A DNA stretch of 64,000 nt from Akebia trifoliata (GCA_017979445.1 CM030706.1:7791595-7855594), one strand, 5' to 3'; shown: positions 48,753 through 61,400, counted from the stretch's first letter. Notes: generated by a model from the sequence alone, not told the origin. A program made the numbers and translations.

Positions 48753-51119
48753 TAATTAATCATAATTGAAATTAAAATTGAAACAAGAAAATAATACGTA
48801 AACTAAAATTTTAGAAATATTACAAAAGATAACGAACTTGAGATAAATAGTAAAATAAATAGAAGACTTACTATTTCAGAACAATTAAGAAAATTGGCTA
48901 GAGTAATTTGAATTGAAAGTTAGGAATGGATTAAAAGATATGGTTGATCAGAAATATTGTTTTTAAGGAATTTCTCCTTATAGTTCTCAAACTCTAGTTT
49001 TTCTCAAAGATAGAGCTTCTATTTATAGGACTTGAAGAAAAATGGATTTGAAAAATAAAATTTAGAGTCTAAACAGTTCAGGACATGTGTATGATTGTTT
49101 TGAAAAGACAAGAGTCTAGAAAGGCGAACGACTGGGGAGCACTACTCATGAATAGTAATTATTGTATGGAATATTTACTATTTACTCATATAAAACAAAG
49201 GACAACACATTTTTTTTTTACAATAATTATAGGGACATGTGTTTGGTATGTACTTGCTGTGAGATTTGGATGATGATTAAGATGCTGACCTGGATAAATC
49301 ACTGTAGAGGATGTTGATTTGGATAAGTTATTGTAGAGAATGTTGACTTGGATAAATCCTTTTAATGTAATAGAGGAAAGATTTCCATTCAATCATCTTC
49401 ATTATTTGAAATGAATTCTTTTAGGAGATCTTCAACATCGTCTCTAGATACTTGAGAAAGGGCTTTGAGTAATTATTTTCTAATTTCTACTTTTGACGTA
49501 ATTCTAACATGGCTGGATTGGATATGGGATTTTGCAAGAGAAAAATAACTTGATTTTAGAGATTGGATCTTTGAAAATTGTGGATGGTAATAAAGTCGTG
49601 AGGTGATCCTTATTGTTGTGACTTAGTCAAACTTAAGATTCATCCACAATTTTTTTTGAATTTTCTAATGAAGTAAGGATTTGGACATTCTTGAAAAATT
49701 GAACTGATGTAATATTCCCAACATGAAATTCATGCTAGGGAAAATTGAGCAAATAAGACAAAGAGAGATGAAATTATAGTAAGGTAGTTGGGACTTATAA
49801 AATTCTTGAAGAAAAATTGATAATCTTCTTAAATTGGAGGGGGAAGGATTGCAGGAATGGGCTCATACTAATTCCACCATTCTACAAACTAATTAGGGAA
49901 TTCCATCTTGATTTGGTTATTGAAAAAAGAAAACCATGAATGGTAGAATTGGGGATTTTAAAAGGTAAATGTATTGAGCAAGGCTTATTGATAGTCCCAA
50001 TAATTATAAAACTATGGATGATAAGATTGTGGAAACCTTTTAGGGGTATTAGGATTTTGTCCCCAAGAGGTGAATGTGTGGATTTTGAGAATTTGGCATT
50101 TCAAGTAAGAAAATTTTCCTAGATCATTTTTTTCTGGAACACGAATAATTACTGCAGAATATGTGGCAACAAGAACAAACTCATAAAAGTTTTGAGTTTT
50201 TGTTGGGTTAGAGGAAATGAACTGATTTGATCCTATGAAGATTTGTTGCATAACTTTTAGTAGAGAAAGGTCTTTAAATTCTTGTTCAATCCTAAAAATT
50301 GGGGAGAGATTTTATTTATAAATATATGAGGTTTTAAAGAAAATATTGAAGTTGACTATAGACTTGGAAGAGGTGTAGATCTTTTTATTGATCATAGAAC
50401 TTGAAATCTATTTGATGAACTTGATAGGGTGTTTGGTGATCCGTATTGAAATGGATTGGAAGCTGTTATAATAGGTGTACTGGTGGGGGAGTTTGGAGGT
50501 TACCATGGCATGAGAAGATTTGGATTTGGGTTTGATAAGAGATGAGAATGGTTTGTCAACCATTTTTATCTTGAAAAAAATTCTCTGGTAATAAAATTTG
50601 GAATAGAATTATATTCTCCTTTTAAAAATTCTATTTTGAAATCAAATACTGAAAGAATTATTTTTCATCTAGCAAAAATATGTTTTGAAGCAATATTTTT
50701 AATATCTTTTTCTAAAACAAATTTTGTAGCTTTATAGTCTATCCGTAAAATAAATTTTTGATTTAAAAAGTCATCTTGAAATTTTGAAATGCATAGAACG
50801 ATTGATAAAATTTCTTTTTTGATTGTAGAATAGTTTTGCTAGGTAGGATTCCAAGCTCCTGAAGTGAATCTCACAAATTGTTTTTTTTAATCATTTTTTA
50901 CTTATTTTAGAATTCCTCCATATCCTCAATTACTGGCATATGTTTATACTATTGTTGGAGCATTAGGGTCTGATATTGTTAGGCAAGGAATTTCTTTCAA
51001 TATTTGTTTTAACCTAATGACAACCTCAATATGTTCTGTGGACCAATCTAGAACTTTTTTTTTTCCTAGTCTTCCAAATAATGGTTTTGCTATTAGGTAA
51101 AGATTTTGATAAAAGTCAC

Positions 51120-51476
51120 TTATATAATATAGGTTTCTTTAAAATCTTTGCAATTTTTTTTTGACTTTAATTTCATATGAAATTTTTTCTGCAAATTGAA
51201 GGGACCTGTCAATGGAATAATTGTTCTATTGTTTATATTATGTCTTAGAAATATAATTTTTGTTTGGAAAATAACAATTTTGGCTGCAAAAACTACTAGA
51301 CCATGATATTTTATATTACTTAGAAAATACTTTAAATGCTTCCAGTGTTGTTCAATTGATTTTGAATATATTAAAATATCATCTATATAGAAAATTGTAA
51401 ATTTTGAAAATTGAGTAAAAATATCACTCATTACTCTTTGAAATTCACTTGGAATATTTTTTAAACCGAAAGGCAT
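51120..51476 (-). pseudogene. caulimovirid reverse transcriptase fragment
   Basis: A 118-codon open block carries the start of the RT palm (MPFGLK, EFQ) and the catalytic YIDDIL motif, followed by HxxHL and a late conserved FLxHN-like turn. These features set caulimovirid RT apart from most Ty3/gypsy copies. The full RT/RNase H protein is over 500 residues; here it is interrupted on both sides and only this block is open. It cannot give an active enzyme. Confidence 0.75.
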
Positions 51477-52730
51477 ATCATTCCATTCATAATGACAAAA
51501 AGGGATTGTAAATTCAGTTGTATATCTATCTTTTTCTGATAATTAGATTTGTCAGAATCCTGACTTCATATCAGATTTTAAGAAAACTATTGAATCATAA
51601 TCTGTCTAATAAGTCTTTTTTTGTTTGGAATTGGATAGTGAATCCATCTAAGAGATTTATTAAGGGGTTTCTAATTAATTACTAATCTTGGAGCTCCACT
51701 TTCTATTTCAGATTGTTTTTTAACATAGAAGGCTGAACAACTCCATGGAGAGTTACTAGTTCTTATCAAAAATTTTGTCTAAAAGGTTTTGAATTTCCTT
51801 CTTAGAATATTTTAAGGTATCTTTATTCGTTTGAATTATCCTTGCCTTTTGTATTTATGAATCTTTCATTGAAATTTGATTCATAAGGTAAGTCTACCAC
51901 ATGTTTTTTCCTATACCAAAAGTCATTTGGGAGATTTGAACAAATTTCTTGTTCAATTTTAGTTTTGAATTCTTGTATTTTATTTACTAATGTTGATTCT
52001 TTTAGTCTTCTATTTTTAAATAGTTGATTTCTTATTTTAAGAATTTTAAATCCTTCTCCTTTTTCTCTATTAGATTGATGGATTTTTTAATTACCTTTTC
52101 TTTTATTATATTCAAATCCCTAGTTTGTGGTTCTTGAATAAATCAAAAAAGAACTTCTTGATCTAATAATTTTGTAGTTATTACTGTTTGGTATGCAATA
52201 AATGTTCGTATTAAATTTAGAAATGGTGTTCCTAAACCTATAAATTGTTTTAAATTTTTTATTAGGATAAATTGTGTTTTTATACATATATCTTGGTTGC
52301 AAATGTGAGCATTGTATAATTTATATTTGATTCATCTACTGTACTTAAACGTTCACTTTTTTTTTTCAAAATATTTTTTTGGGACAATTCCTTCTTAAAT
52401 ATAATTTAAATCTACTCCTGAATCGACTAGGGCAACTAATTCAATCATATATTCATCATTGATGATTAGTGTAATGTTTATAAACAATTTTTGATACTCT
52501 ATATTGTTTATTAATTAAATAAAATTTTCTTCCTCATTTTGATTTTGATCTTCATGAATAATTTATTTTTTGGGACTTGATTTATAAACAATATTAAAAT
52601 TTAAAACCTCTAAATGTTCTTGATGAACTTTGGTTGATATTTTTAATTCTTTTATTTCTTATTTTACAAAGATGATTTCTTTTTGTAAGTTTTGGATAGT
52701 TATTTTCTTGAATTATTACTTTCAAATTAT

Positions 52731-53025
52731 TTATATATATTTTTTAAACATTATAAAGGTTTGACTAAAATTATAATTTCAACATTACACAATAATATAA
52801 CTCTAGTTGAAATAATATCAATAGTTGTTTACAATTATAACTAGACTCATATGAAGTCCTAAACCCAAAATATAGAAATCTAGAATTTAAAAAATAAAAG
52901 AGAGTTTTTAGTTTTTATAAGCGCCCCAACTTTTACTTATTCTAAATCATTCATATATTTTCATTATTTTTAATTGGAGTGTGATAAGTAAAAGTTGGGG
53001 TGCCAATATAGCTCTCAAAAGAAAA
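52731..53025. mobile_element. MITE sequence abutting the PMI15-like leader
   Basis: 52731-52905 matches the right two-thirds of the MITE at 48355-48628. It is followed by a second short foldback (about 52906-53025). The latter has ends GAGAGTTTTTAGTTTTTATA ... GCGCCCCAACTTTTACTTAT and reverse complement GAGAGCTATATTGGCACCCC followed by AACTTTTACTTATCAC. It stops immediately before the predicted first leader exon. Confidence 0.6.
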
Positions 53026-53030
53026 TTTAT

Positions 53031-53559
53031 AGTACCGATTTGAGTTTGTTTTTTTCGTCGATCTCTTCAACGTGATAACTCAAAGATCACTATCTGCGAA
53101 CTCTGGAGTCTTCGATAGCGACGAATTCTTCTCTTTGAGTCCTCCAAAAAAAAACAAAGTAGACAAAATGATGATTTCTTCAATGAAGAAGCTGCATTTG
53201 CAGATCGAATCTCCGTTTCTTCCCCTCTCGATTTCGCCCAAAATTACTGAATTCCAGCACCTTCAGGTACGGAACATTGTTGGAATTTCTGACAATTTTT
53301 TCTTTTCTTTTTAGAACTGTTTTTGATTGATTTAATTTCACTTGATCCTGTTTCAGTTCTGCTCTTCAGCTTCGAATCTCATTTTGGTCGAGAATTCTAT
53401 TTTCGGACTACTTAAGGTCAGGAATTTATCCTTTTAGGGTTTCATTTTGTAGTGTTTTTCTCTTGTAGTTTGAATTCAAGTAGAATTTTGTGTTTTGTTG
53501 CAGTTTTATCGCCTCTGTCGCTCATTTTCGAGAGGAAATCGTTTTCCCGGAAATATCAG
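53031..53559 (+). other. predicted spliced 5' leader exons of the PMI15-like gene
   Basis: Three exon-like blocks, GC-richer than their surroundings, have good splice signals: about 53031-53266 (CTTCAG|gtacgg), 53357-53416 (tttcag|TTC...AAG|gtcagg) and 53504-53559 (ttgcag|TTT...CAG|gtgaga). The next acceptor, gtttcag at 58401, opens the exon with the PMI15 ATG. Introns would be 90 bp, 87 bp and 4.84 kb. The transcription start is not determined. This is a splice-signal prediction; the blocks could belong to a separate small transcript. Confidence 0.55.
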
Positions 53560-56500
53560 GTGAGAAATCCATTATCTATGAAGTATCCAGTTCAGTTGGA
53601 GTCCTTTTAGAACGAAATTAGTATAGTTTACTTATCAATTTAAGATCTTGAATGTTGTAATTGTCCATTTTAATCTGAAGATTATTAACGAGTAACTCGA
53701 GCTGACAGCGTTTTAAGACCAGGCATTTCATCTCGTCTCCTCTCATACCCATACCGAATTGACTCTTTCGAGTCATATTGTCTTGGATGAGTCCATCCAT
53801 TTAACATTGTACAGTTATTTTTAAATAATTATAATTTTCCTTGTTAATTTGTTATAATGTTGATTTTAGCAGATTTTTTTGGTAGCAAGCAAGGGTTCGT
53901 GGTCAGTTCAACGGGTTTTGAACCCAGGTCGTGGGATCAACACTACACACACCTTACCAACTTTGCTAAGTTGGCACCATGGTCACCAAAATCTGTGACT
54001 AATTGAAAAAGTCACAATTAAATCTCAGCTTTTTCATTGAGTCAACTTTTATGAACTTCACGATTAAATCATAAGCTTTGTGACTAAATCGAAGAAACAT
54101 AAAAGATGTCCTTGATGCACTAGTAAGAGAAGATGACCACCGATGAAGTGTTAGATAATAAGGATGCAAATGAAGATGCCATTGATTTTGATCTATTGGT
54201 GAATCTTAACTTACACTCATGATTGTTATCTTTTTATTATTTGAAGAATATAAACCTTGATTGTGTAATAGACCTATGGTTACTTCTTGTAATTTAATAT
54301 GGGGTTAGGTGATTTGTTATTGTAATTAACATGTTATCTGATTTTTTCCCGATTTTTTTCCTTGTTGACTTATTCCCGAACTCCGACTTGGTAACTATGC
54401 TTGTAACATATATTTTGTATTGATGAATTTTTTTTAAATCACTAAGAACTAATTATCTATACATAAAAATACAAAACCCTATTAACTTGGATGAGTTTTC
54501 ATTAACTTGGCACGAGTCATCTTGGATCTTGGATGAGTCAATGTGATGGATGACTCACACTGATTAGATCGCTCAAAAGCCTTTCAGATGGGGATGACTT
54601 GTCCGAGACATCTCGGTCTAAGACAAGTTTAAAACCATTTTTTGGTTACAGTGTTATTGATGTCATATAAAAATTTGAAGTACATGATACCCTCCTCCCC
54701 CCCGAAAAAAAAAAAAAAAAAAAACCTGTTTGAATACAAAAGCTTTAAATCACCTATCAATTTGATTTTGGTGTTGTGGATTAAACATTCATGAGTCAAT
54801 GGACTAGATCTTTGTAATTTAGGTTTTGTACTTGTTTCACCAATTTTATGTTTCTCTTTAAATGATATACATGATATTTATAACGGAAGTTTTACTAGTG
54901 TTTGTTTTTGGCAACCAATGGAAGAATAAGAAGGGAAGATGCAAGAAAGGTACTTGGAGATATAGTTCTTTGTAAGCAATTGAGATCTAATTGCAAGATT
55001 TTTTTTTTTTTTTTTTTACTTATTCTCAAGAGTATCATACATTGCAAACATACTCGTTTGTGTACATGTGGGATATCACAGTAACGTAGTGGAAGCGTGT
55101 GAATCAATAGATTCAATTAAAAACAAGCAATGTCTTGTGAAGAAGAGGAGGCAAAGAGTTGAAAATTAACTAAGAGAATATAAATTTAATAAAAAAGAAT
55201 TTATTTGAATTGATTGAATTTCGTTTTCGAAGCTCTTTATATCGATAACTTCATCATAAAAACTTAGAAACCTTTTAAACCTGTTATAGTATAATAATAA
55301 CTTTCCTAATCTATCTATAGTATAATAGTAACTTTCTAAACCTGTTATAACTCAAGTTGGACGTACTTCTAATTATAGCCTAAAGAATAAAAACGAATTT
55401 AGACAAAAATAGAAACTAAACAAATTAGAAACTAACAATGAATAATACTCCTAAAGTGACTATGAAATAGTAATCCTAATAGAAATAAATCCCACTAGAA
55501 TTAGGAAACCACTTAAGACTCTTAAAATAGAGTTGTGAATGTCCTACATCACACAGGTATAATGCCTGACCTCTTTTTGTTGCACATGCTGAGGGTTCAG
55601 AATCCACCATTTTATGGGTTTCATATAGGAGATCACTTACTCAAATATTGATTTGATTAAATGATGATCCAATCCATTATTTGGGATCACATCTTTTTTT
55701 GCATACCCCAAAATTTTGGAGTAAGGCTTTGATGCTGATGACGAAAGTCTTTTTGGTTGTGGAGTATGTATAAATTTAAAGATTTATAATAGGTACAAAT
55801 TTGTTTCCTAAACCAACATCGACATAGTAGATTTGAAGGGGTTTGATCATATACTTGAATCGAGCCATTGGTTTGTTTGTTTAAGTGCTAGGATGATCAA
55901 TTGTACTATTTTGGCTTGTAGGTGCCAAACCCACCATTACCATACCTAAACCTGTTATAACCATGATCAAATGTAGGTGAAAATGAAATCATCTTCATGC
56001 TTTCTGTGAGTCTTCCCCCCCCCCCCCCCCCTGTTAGTTCGCAGCAACCGCAATCAATATATGCTTGTCCTAATTGGTTAAATATTTATTTGATTGGATC
56101 ATCCCAGAGTGCAGATGTCAAAGTATATGCAAGTGGACTTATAAGTCAATTGTTTTACATGAATGCAAAATCTCCAAAATGTTTGCAAATGCAATATCCA
56201 CACTAACATCACCCCTTAATGGCACATATTTGGCATTTTAGTGAGTGATCTTTAGTATTTTAGAGCGATGAACTGAGGCCATATGACACGTGCCTCTATC
56301 TAGGGGTGGGATACTTAGATTAGTGTTTTTTAGGGTGCACTGGATCAAGTACTTGTAGGCATAGAATATTAGAATATGTGGGATGCACGAGATCGTAATC
56401 TTGCTGAGGGAGAGGTTTAGAGTACGTGGGTTATGAGGTATTTTCTTGAATGAGTAGAAAAGTAAGTAGTTTAGAGAAGTAGTTAGTGTAGGAGTGGAGA

Positions 56501-58483
56501 ATGGGGTAATGTGTAGTTAGGGTATTTTTTTTTTTGTCTTGTATTTAAAAGAAATTATGCAGAGAAAATATTTGTTGAATCCTTTGTTGGATTTTGGAGA
56601 TTGACAACCTCGAATGAGTCTAGGAACTCTGATTTGCCTCGAATAAGATTTTTCTCGATTTTCTTCATCATATTATTATTTTTTGTAATATTTGTGAATT
56701 ATGTACGTAACAATTGGTATTAAAGTACTTTTTTGGGCTAATAGTTGTGGACTCAATGAATGACAAGAATATTGTGAAGACTCAAGGATAGAGGATAACC
56801 CCTTCAAGTGGTTATTAGGTGGAAGATCTCTTTGAAGTGTTTGCCTTTGCTTATGTTGCTACTTGAGAATTACATTGCGTTCATGAGAAGATTCAAAGAT
56901 GATTTGAGGATGGAAAGGACTTGAAGAACAAGTTGTGATCAATAAGTGATTTGAAGATCCTACTTTGAGTTTTCAAATTTCAACCTCGTGGACGAGGTTG
57001 TTTCTCAAGAAGGGTAGATTGATACATTGTGTAGTTTAGTTAGGATAGATGATAAACATGAGATTATTTAAAAGCAGTTGTGTTTACATGGGAAAGGTAG
57101 AAAAATATGAAATTGTGGGAAGATTAGGTTATTCGTAATAAAATAGAATTGATTCCTATATTGTAGGAAGTTGAGATTGTAACGATTAGTTAAAACTCTA
57201 TGTATTTAGTTCTCTAGACTTGTATGAGAAAGTATCTTGAGAAATATTATTAGAATTTGTTATTGGATTTTGAAGATTGACAATTTCGAATGGGTCTAGG
57301 AAGTCTGATCTACCTTGAAACAAATCATTCTCTATCTTTTTTTACCTTTTTTTTTCTCAACATATCATCAAATTAGAGACGTGACAATTGGTATTAGAGC
57401 ACTTTATTTGGCTAAAGGGTGTGGGCTTGATAAATGATGAGAATGTTGTGAAGGAAAACCCCCCTAAGTGGTTATTAAGAGGAAGATCCCCTTAAAGTGG
57501 TTCTTCAAATCTTTTTTGTCTTTAAATTGTCACGTGAACGTAATGTAATTCTCGAATAGTAGTAAAAGCAAAGGTGAGTACTTTGAGGGGATGTTCCTCC
57601 TAATAATCACTTTCCCTGGGGATGGGGGAGGAGGAGGGGGAGGGGTGGTTGGTTCCTCAATCTTTTAACTTCACAACTTCTCATCATTTATCGAGTCTGC
57701 AACCTTTAGCCCAAGAAATTGCTCTGATACCAATTGTTATGTATCTAATTCCTAAAGATCATCAATTTTTTTTCCTAAAGATCATAAAAAATAATCAAAA
57801 GATGAAAAATGTCGAGAAATATCTTATTCGAGGTAGATGGAACATCTTAGAACCATTCAAGAGTGTCAATCTCCAAAATCCAATAAAGAATTCTAATAAT
57901 ATTTTTTTGAATAATTTTTCATACATTTTTGGAGAATTAAATACATAGAGTCCTAACTACCCATTACAAACTCAACTTCTTATGAAATAGGAATCATTTC
58001 CCTTTTATTATGAATAATAACCGAATCTATCCACATTTTCATGTTTTCCCACATAAACACAACTACTCCTAAATAATGATCCTATGCTTCTCACCTATCC
58101 TAACTAAGCTACACCACCCCATAACATTGGAACATATCACCATCCAACTTCTATGCATGCATGGCGCAAAGAAACTGTTTCCTAATAGGGGCGTTTCCCT
58201 CTCCATCAACTTTCTTAGGCTCTTGTCGGTGAATAGTGAACTTTACTTTTACATATAATGCAGATCTTTTGTAATTAATGGAACCAATGTAGGAACGTCA
58301 TCTTAATTTTTTTTCATTCTTGATGGTCTATTTAAATTTCTGTATTCAAAGCCTTATCATGCTTGAAACTGTCAATTAAATAGAACTTTCATGTGTTTCA
58401 GACTGCTTTTCAGAGTTCATAAGCGCACATCTGGCTTCCATAGGACATATTTTGGAATTTTTCTAAGAGAAGGAAATGGGTGA
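53168..58483 (+). CDS. possible spliced upstream ORF, 98 codons
   Basis: The first ATG in the predicted leader (53168) has no ATG before it from 53031. It opens a frame that stays open across all three predicted leader introns (53168-53266, 53357-53416, 53504-53559, 58402-58483). Its TGA at 58481-58483 overlaps the start region of the PMI15-like CDS (ATG 58476) in another frame. The product would begin MMISSMKKLHLQIESPFLPL and become basic (FYRLCRSFSRGNRFPG). No known domain, and it is not one of the conserved uORF peptides I know. If translated, it would strongly reduce initiation at the main ATG. It could instead be chance or a mis-drawn leader. Confidence 0.35.
53560..56299. other. predicted leader intron, 5' part
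   Basis: No gene seen. It holds a possible tRNA-like TTCAACGGGTTTTGAACCC tract (about 53907), poly-A near 54707, a dispersed repeat (55078-55560) shared with 24545-25115, and a C-homopolymer (about 56015-56031). Confidence 0.45.
55078..55560. repeat. dispersed repeat, partner of 24545-25115
   Basis: Shares GAAGCGTGTGAATCAATAGA, CAAGCAATGTCTT, GATTGAATTTCGTTTTCGAA and TAACTTCATCATAA in the same order with the earlier copy, with indels. No coding sequence or clean termini. Confidence 0.5.
56330..57386 (+). mobile_element. TRIM retrotransposon (short internal region)
   Basis: An LTR ends CA at 56712. Two bases later a primer-binding-like TGGTATTAAAGT (56715-56726) starts an internal region of only about 307 bp. 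A purine tract (AAGAAGGGTAGA, about 57006-57017) then precedes a second LTR (57020-57386). The LTRs share GTTGGATTTTGGAGATTGAC-like and GAATG.GTCTAGGAA.TCTGAT blocks but differ in U3. No gag or pol, which defines a TRIM. The 5' boundary of the first LTR (near 56330) is a guess. It lies in the predicted leader intron. Confidence 0.65.
57387..58126 (-). mobile_element. inverted TRIM half: internal stub plus reverse LTR
   Basis: The block 57735-58126, read on the minus strand, is a 392 bp LTR starting TGTTATG and ending CATAACA. Two bases further is a perfect primer-binding site TGGTATCAGAGC (57721-57732). The internal sequence from there (CACCTTTGCTTTTACTACTA, GAGAATTACATTACGTTCAC) is the inverted complement of the internal part beginning at 57389 and 56712. 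So 57020-57560 and 57560-58126 form a giant head-to-head palindrome of TRIM sequence. Confidence 0.7.
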
Positions 58484-61400
58484 GATCGATTCAAAACCAA
58501 TTGAATCAGTACAGGCTGCACTTTCCTTCTTTGGGGAGAAGAATGATCAAAGAAAGTTTCGGTCAGCAAGCAGTGTGGTAAGCACTAAACCTCAGAAAGA
58601 TAAAGGTTGGATAAATTTAAAGATTTTCTATTGGCACACCATTTTTCTTATAGCACCCCAATACTAAAACTAATTGATTTCAAGGATGTGGGGATAACTT
58701 TCTAATTTTTCATCATGACACCCCGCTCCTACTACTTTCTTCAACTAAAGTCATAAACTTAAATTTCAATCATCCAGAACTCCAAATCCATCCATGATCA
58801 CTCTATTACCATCGTAATTGACAAATAATCTTCAATGCCGTCTGATTCTTCAATCATCAATCCACTATTAATGCTAATGACCCAAAAAGTTGACTATGGC
58901 TAGTATTTTGCTTATTTTGAAGAAAATGAAAGGAAATATTATGAGTGGAGAGAGGGGAGGGGTTGATGGTTTTGGTAAAGATTAGCATTAGGGTTTGGCC
59001 GCCTTCGGATTTTGGAGAGATATCAATAAAGAAAATGGTGTGGATAAGCAAATGTTGGCGTGTCAATAGAAGTTCTCTAAAATTTTTAATTGAAAGGAAA
59101 ATGTAGATGTAAAATGCTGTTTAAAAATATATTTTTATATGCACAGTTTGTGTGCAGGGGATCAAAATCCTTTGTCTGATATCTTTACTATTATAATGGG
59201 AGAAGGCCTCTAGAAGTGGTTTGACACCAAAATTTTGTTCCAAAAATACACCCACTTTAACTTTTAAACTTAATATAATCAGGGTTGTCAAAATCAAGAA
59301 AATTGCAATCACAAATCCCTAAAATCATTATAAAAAAGAGTCCTACTAGCCTTACTAAGTTAGTAAGGATTTTACGCTTACTAAGGGTCCTTGGATCACC
59401 TTGTGGCATCCAAAAACATGATCCGATGCTTCAGGTTTGTAGATGACAAAATTCTATGAACTTTGAAAAAAGAAATTCCAAAAAAGTTATTTTTCAACAT
59501 TGAATTTCAATTTTAAGTTTGGGAATTATGTGGAAGTTTGGTAGCCCTTCATTTTCAAAAACTTGGATCAAGCTCAAAAGATTTTTTTTGGATCTGAGTT
59601 TTTCGATGAAACTTAGGGGACTGTGGGGTTGGATTGCTGATGTGGTAATCCATCTATGCTTTGTCCCAAAAATAAGGATAATCTGTGGCTTCTTTTTTCT
59701 TAATGGAGGGCGATGGGTGGACCCTGGACTTCGGCTTTAGGAGGAATCTTAATGATTGGGAGGTGGGTTTGGTGCCTCCCCTACTTAATAGCTTGGAGGG
59801 GAAGGAGTTGAGGACTCAAGAGTGTGGATTGGAGGGAGGGAAGGGGCTTTCATAGTGAAATCCTTCTATACCTATCTAATGGATCAAAGTTTGCGAAATT
59901 TTCCGACATCTTCTATTTGGAGCCCAAGGATCCCTTCGAGAGTGCTTTCTTCGTGTGGTGCGCCTCTTTGGGAAGAATCTTAACGATGGACCAATGCGTG
60001 AAATGGGGCCTAATGGGGCCCAACATATGCCCTCTTTTGCCTTAGGTGCGATGAATCCGCAAGCCACGTGTTGATTCATTGCACTGTGGCGAACAAGATT
60101 TGGAAGCATTATTTGCAACTTTTTGGGGTGGTGGGGTGTATGCCCGCATCGATCATAAGCTTGTTTGAGATGTGGAGCTTGTGGGGTTTTTCCTTTGATG
60201 AGGCCAAGAAAGTTTTGTGAAGCATCGTCCCTTTCATGATTTGTTGGGGATTATGGTTGGAACATAACAAACGCATCTTTGAAGGAAAATGTGAACCGGA
60301 GGATAACATAGTAATGTCCATTTTGGGTTTATTGTTCTTTTGGTGCAAGGTCATCAAGGAGTTTAAGGGGGGGGGGGGGGTGTCTTTTGAGGACTTTGTT
60401 GTTAGATCTCTTGATCATCGTTTTCGTTGTATTATTTCTTTTCGCCAGTCTCCTTGACCACTTTAGTGAAATGATTCTTTGACTGATCAAAAGAAAAAGT
60501 GTTTTATGTATAAAAATATCCTTTTTACTATCTAATCTTCAAAACCACCCTTTAAGTAATATTTTGAACTACAAATAAGCCCTTCATATGCATGTGTGTT
60601 TGCACATGCCACCTTCTAGTTGGTGATTAACTATAATGCCCAGACTGGAAATTTCATCCATGGATAAATAATATGCACAAGGTTCTTGTTTATTTCTAGG
60701 GAAAGCTGGAGTTGGAGGAGAAAGAGCTCAACCTCATGTCAAAGGACTTATCAAACTACAAGGTTCAACTAGAAGTTAAAGAATCTGCCTACAAACAAGC
60801 CCTTCTCAAGCTAGAACTCTACCAGAATACAGTTGAGAAACTGTCTACCCAACTGAAGACTTCCGAGGCTGATAGAGATGGATACAATGAAGAATGCAAA
60901 GAAGCTAAAACCCGGATAGATGTACTCGAATCCAAGATCAACGAAATCTCAGATCGGCTCTTGGAGAGTGGAAAGGCTCAAGAGGAGCTTCTACATGCAT
61001 TAAACGAGTTGACGGCTACCAAAGAAGAGCTGTTTAATACAAGAGCTGAACTTGCTTCCGCTAAGGAATCAAAGCTTGCTGCCATGACACAAGTTGAATT
61101 GTTGGAAATGGCCGCCAAAATGGAGAAGGAAAAGACAGAGGAGCTTCTTAAGCATATATCCGAGCTCAACGAAGCCATTCTTCTCTCAAAGTTGGGTGCA
61201 ATTGAAGCCGAGAAAGAGAAGACCTCAATCTTATTGGAGAAGGAGACAGAGATACAAATGGCTACAACAGCATTAGTTCAAGCACAAGAGCAGTTAGAAG
61301 ATATGAAGAAAGAAGTGGACATAATGCATGATTTGGAGAATCAGATATTGGCCAAGACCTTATTTATTGATTTGTTACAGTTGGAACTCAAACAGGCGAA

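Larger units (their letters stand above)
48630..52720 (-). mobile_element. endogenous caulimovirid (pararetrovirus) fossil, inactive
   Basis: Minus-strand remains of one Caulimoviridae polyprotein occur in the expected order. These are an aspartic-protease active-site LVDSG (about 52414-52430), a reverse transcriptase with YIDD (in 51476-51120) and an RNase H-like region (about 50840-50590). Further unassigned viral-like sequence follows to about 49900. At 48741-48752 is a tRNA-Met primer-binding site, as in the viral intergenic region, and a TATA-like CTATAAATAG lies at about 49016-49025. The movement and coat protein region is missing; the copy is cut at about 52720 by MITE sequence. Many stops and frameshifts show it is an ancient, incomplete copy with no coding potential. 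Genus uncertain. Confidence 0.75.

Noticed and set aside
53072..53314. 80 codon frame taken as starting at 53072
   Set aside because: The codon at 53072 is GTG; the first in-frame ATG is 53168, and a donor at 53267 cuts the frame, so it was treated as part of the spliced leader ORF.
53890..53990. Possible tRNA gene (TTCAACGGG...TTTGAACCC)
   Set aside because: No cloverleaf could be built and the A-box is absent; at most a SINE remnant.
60978..61276. Antisense and off-frame ORFs within the PMI15-like exon
   Set aside because: They are shadows of the long coiled-coil coding exon.
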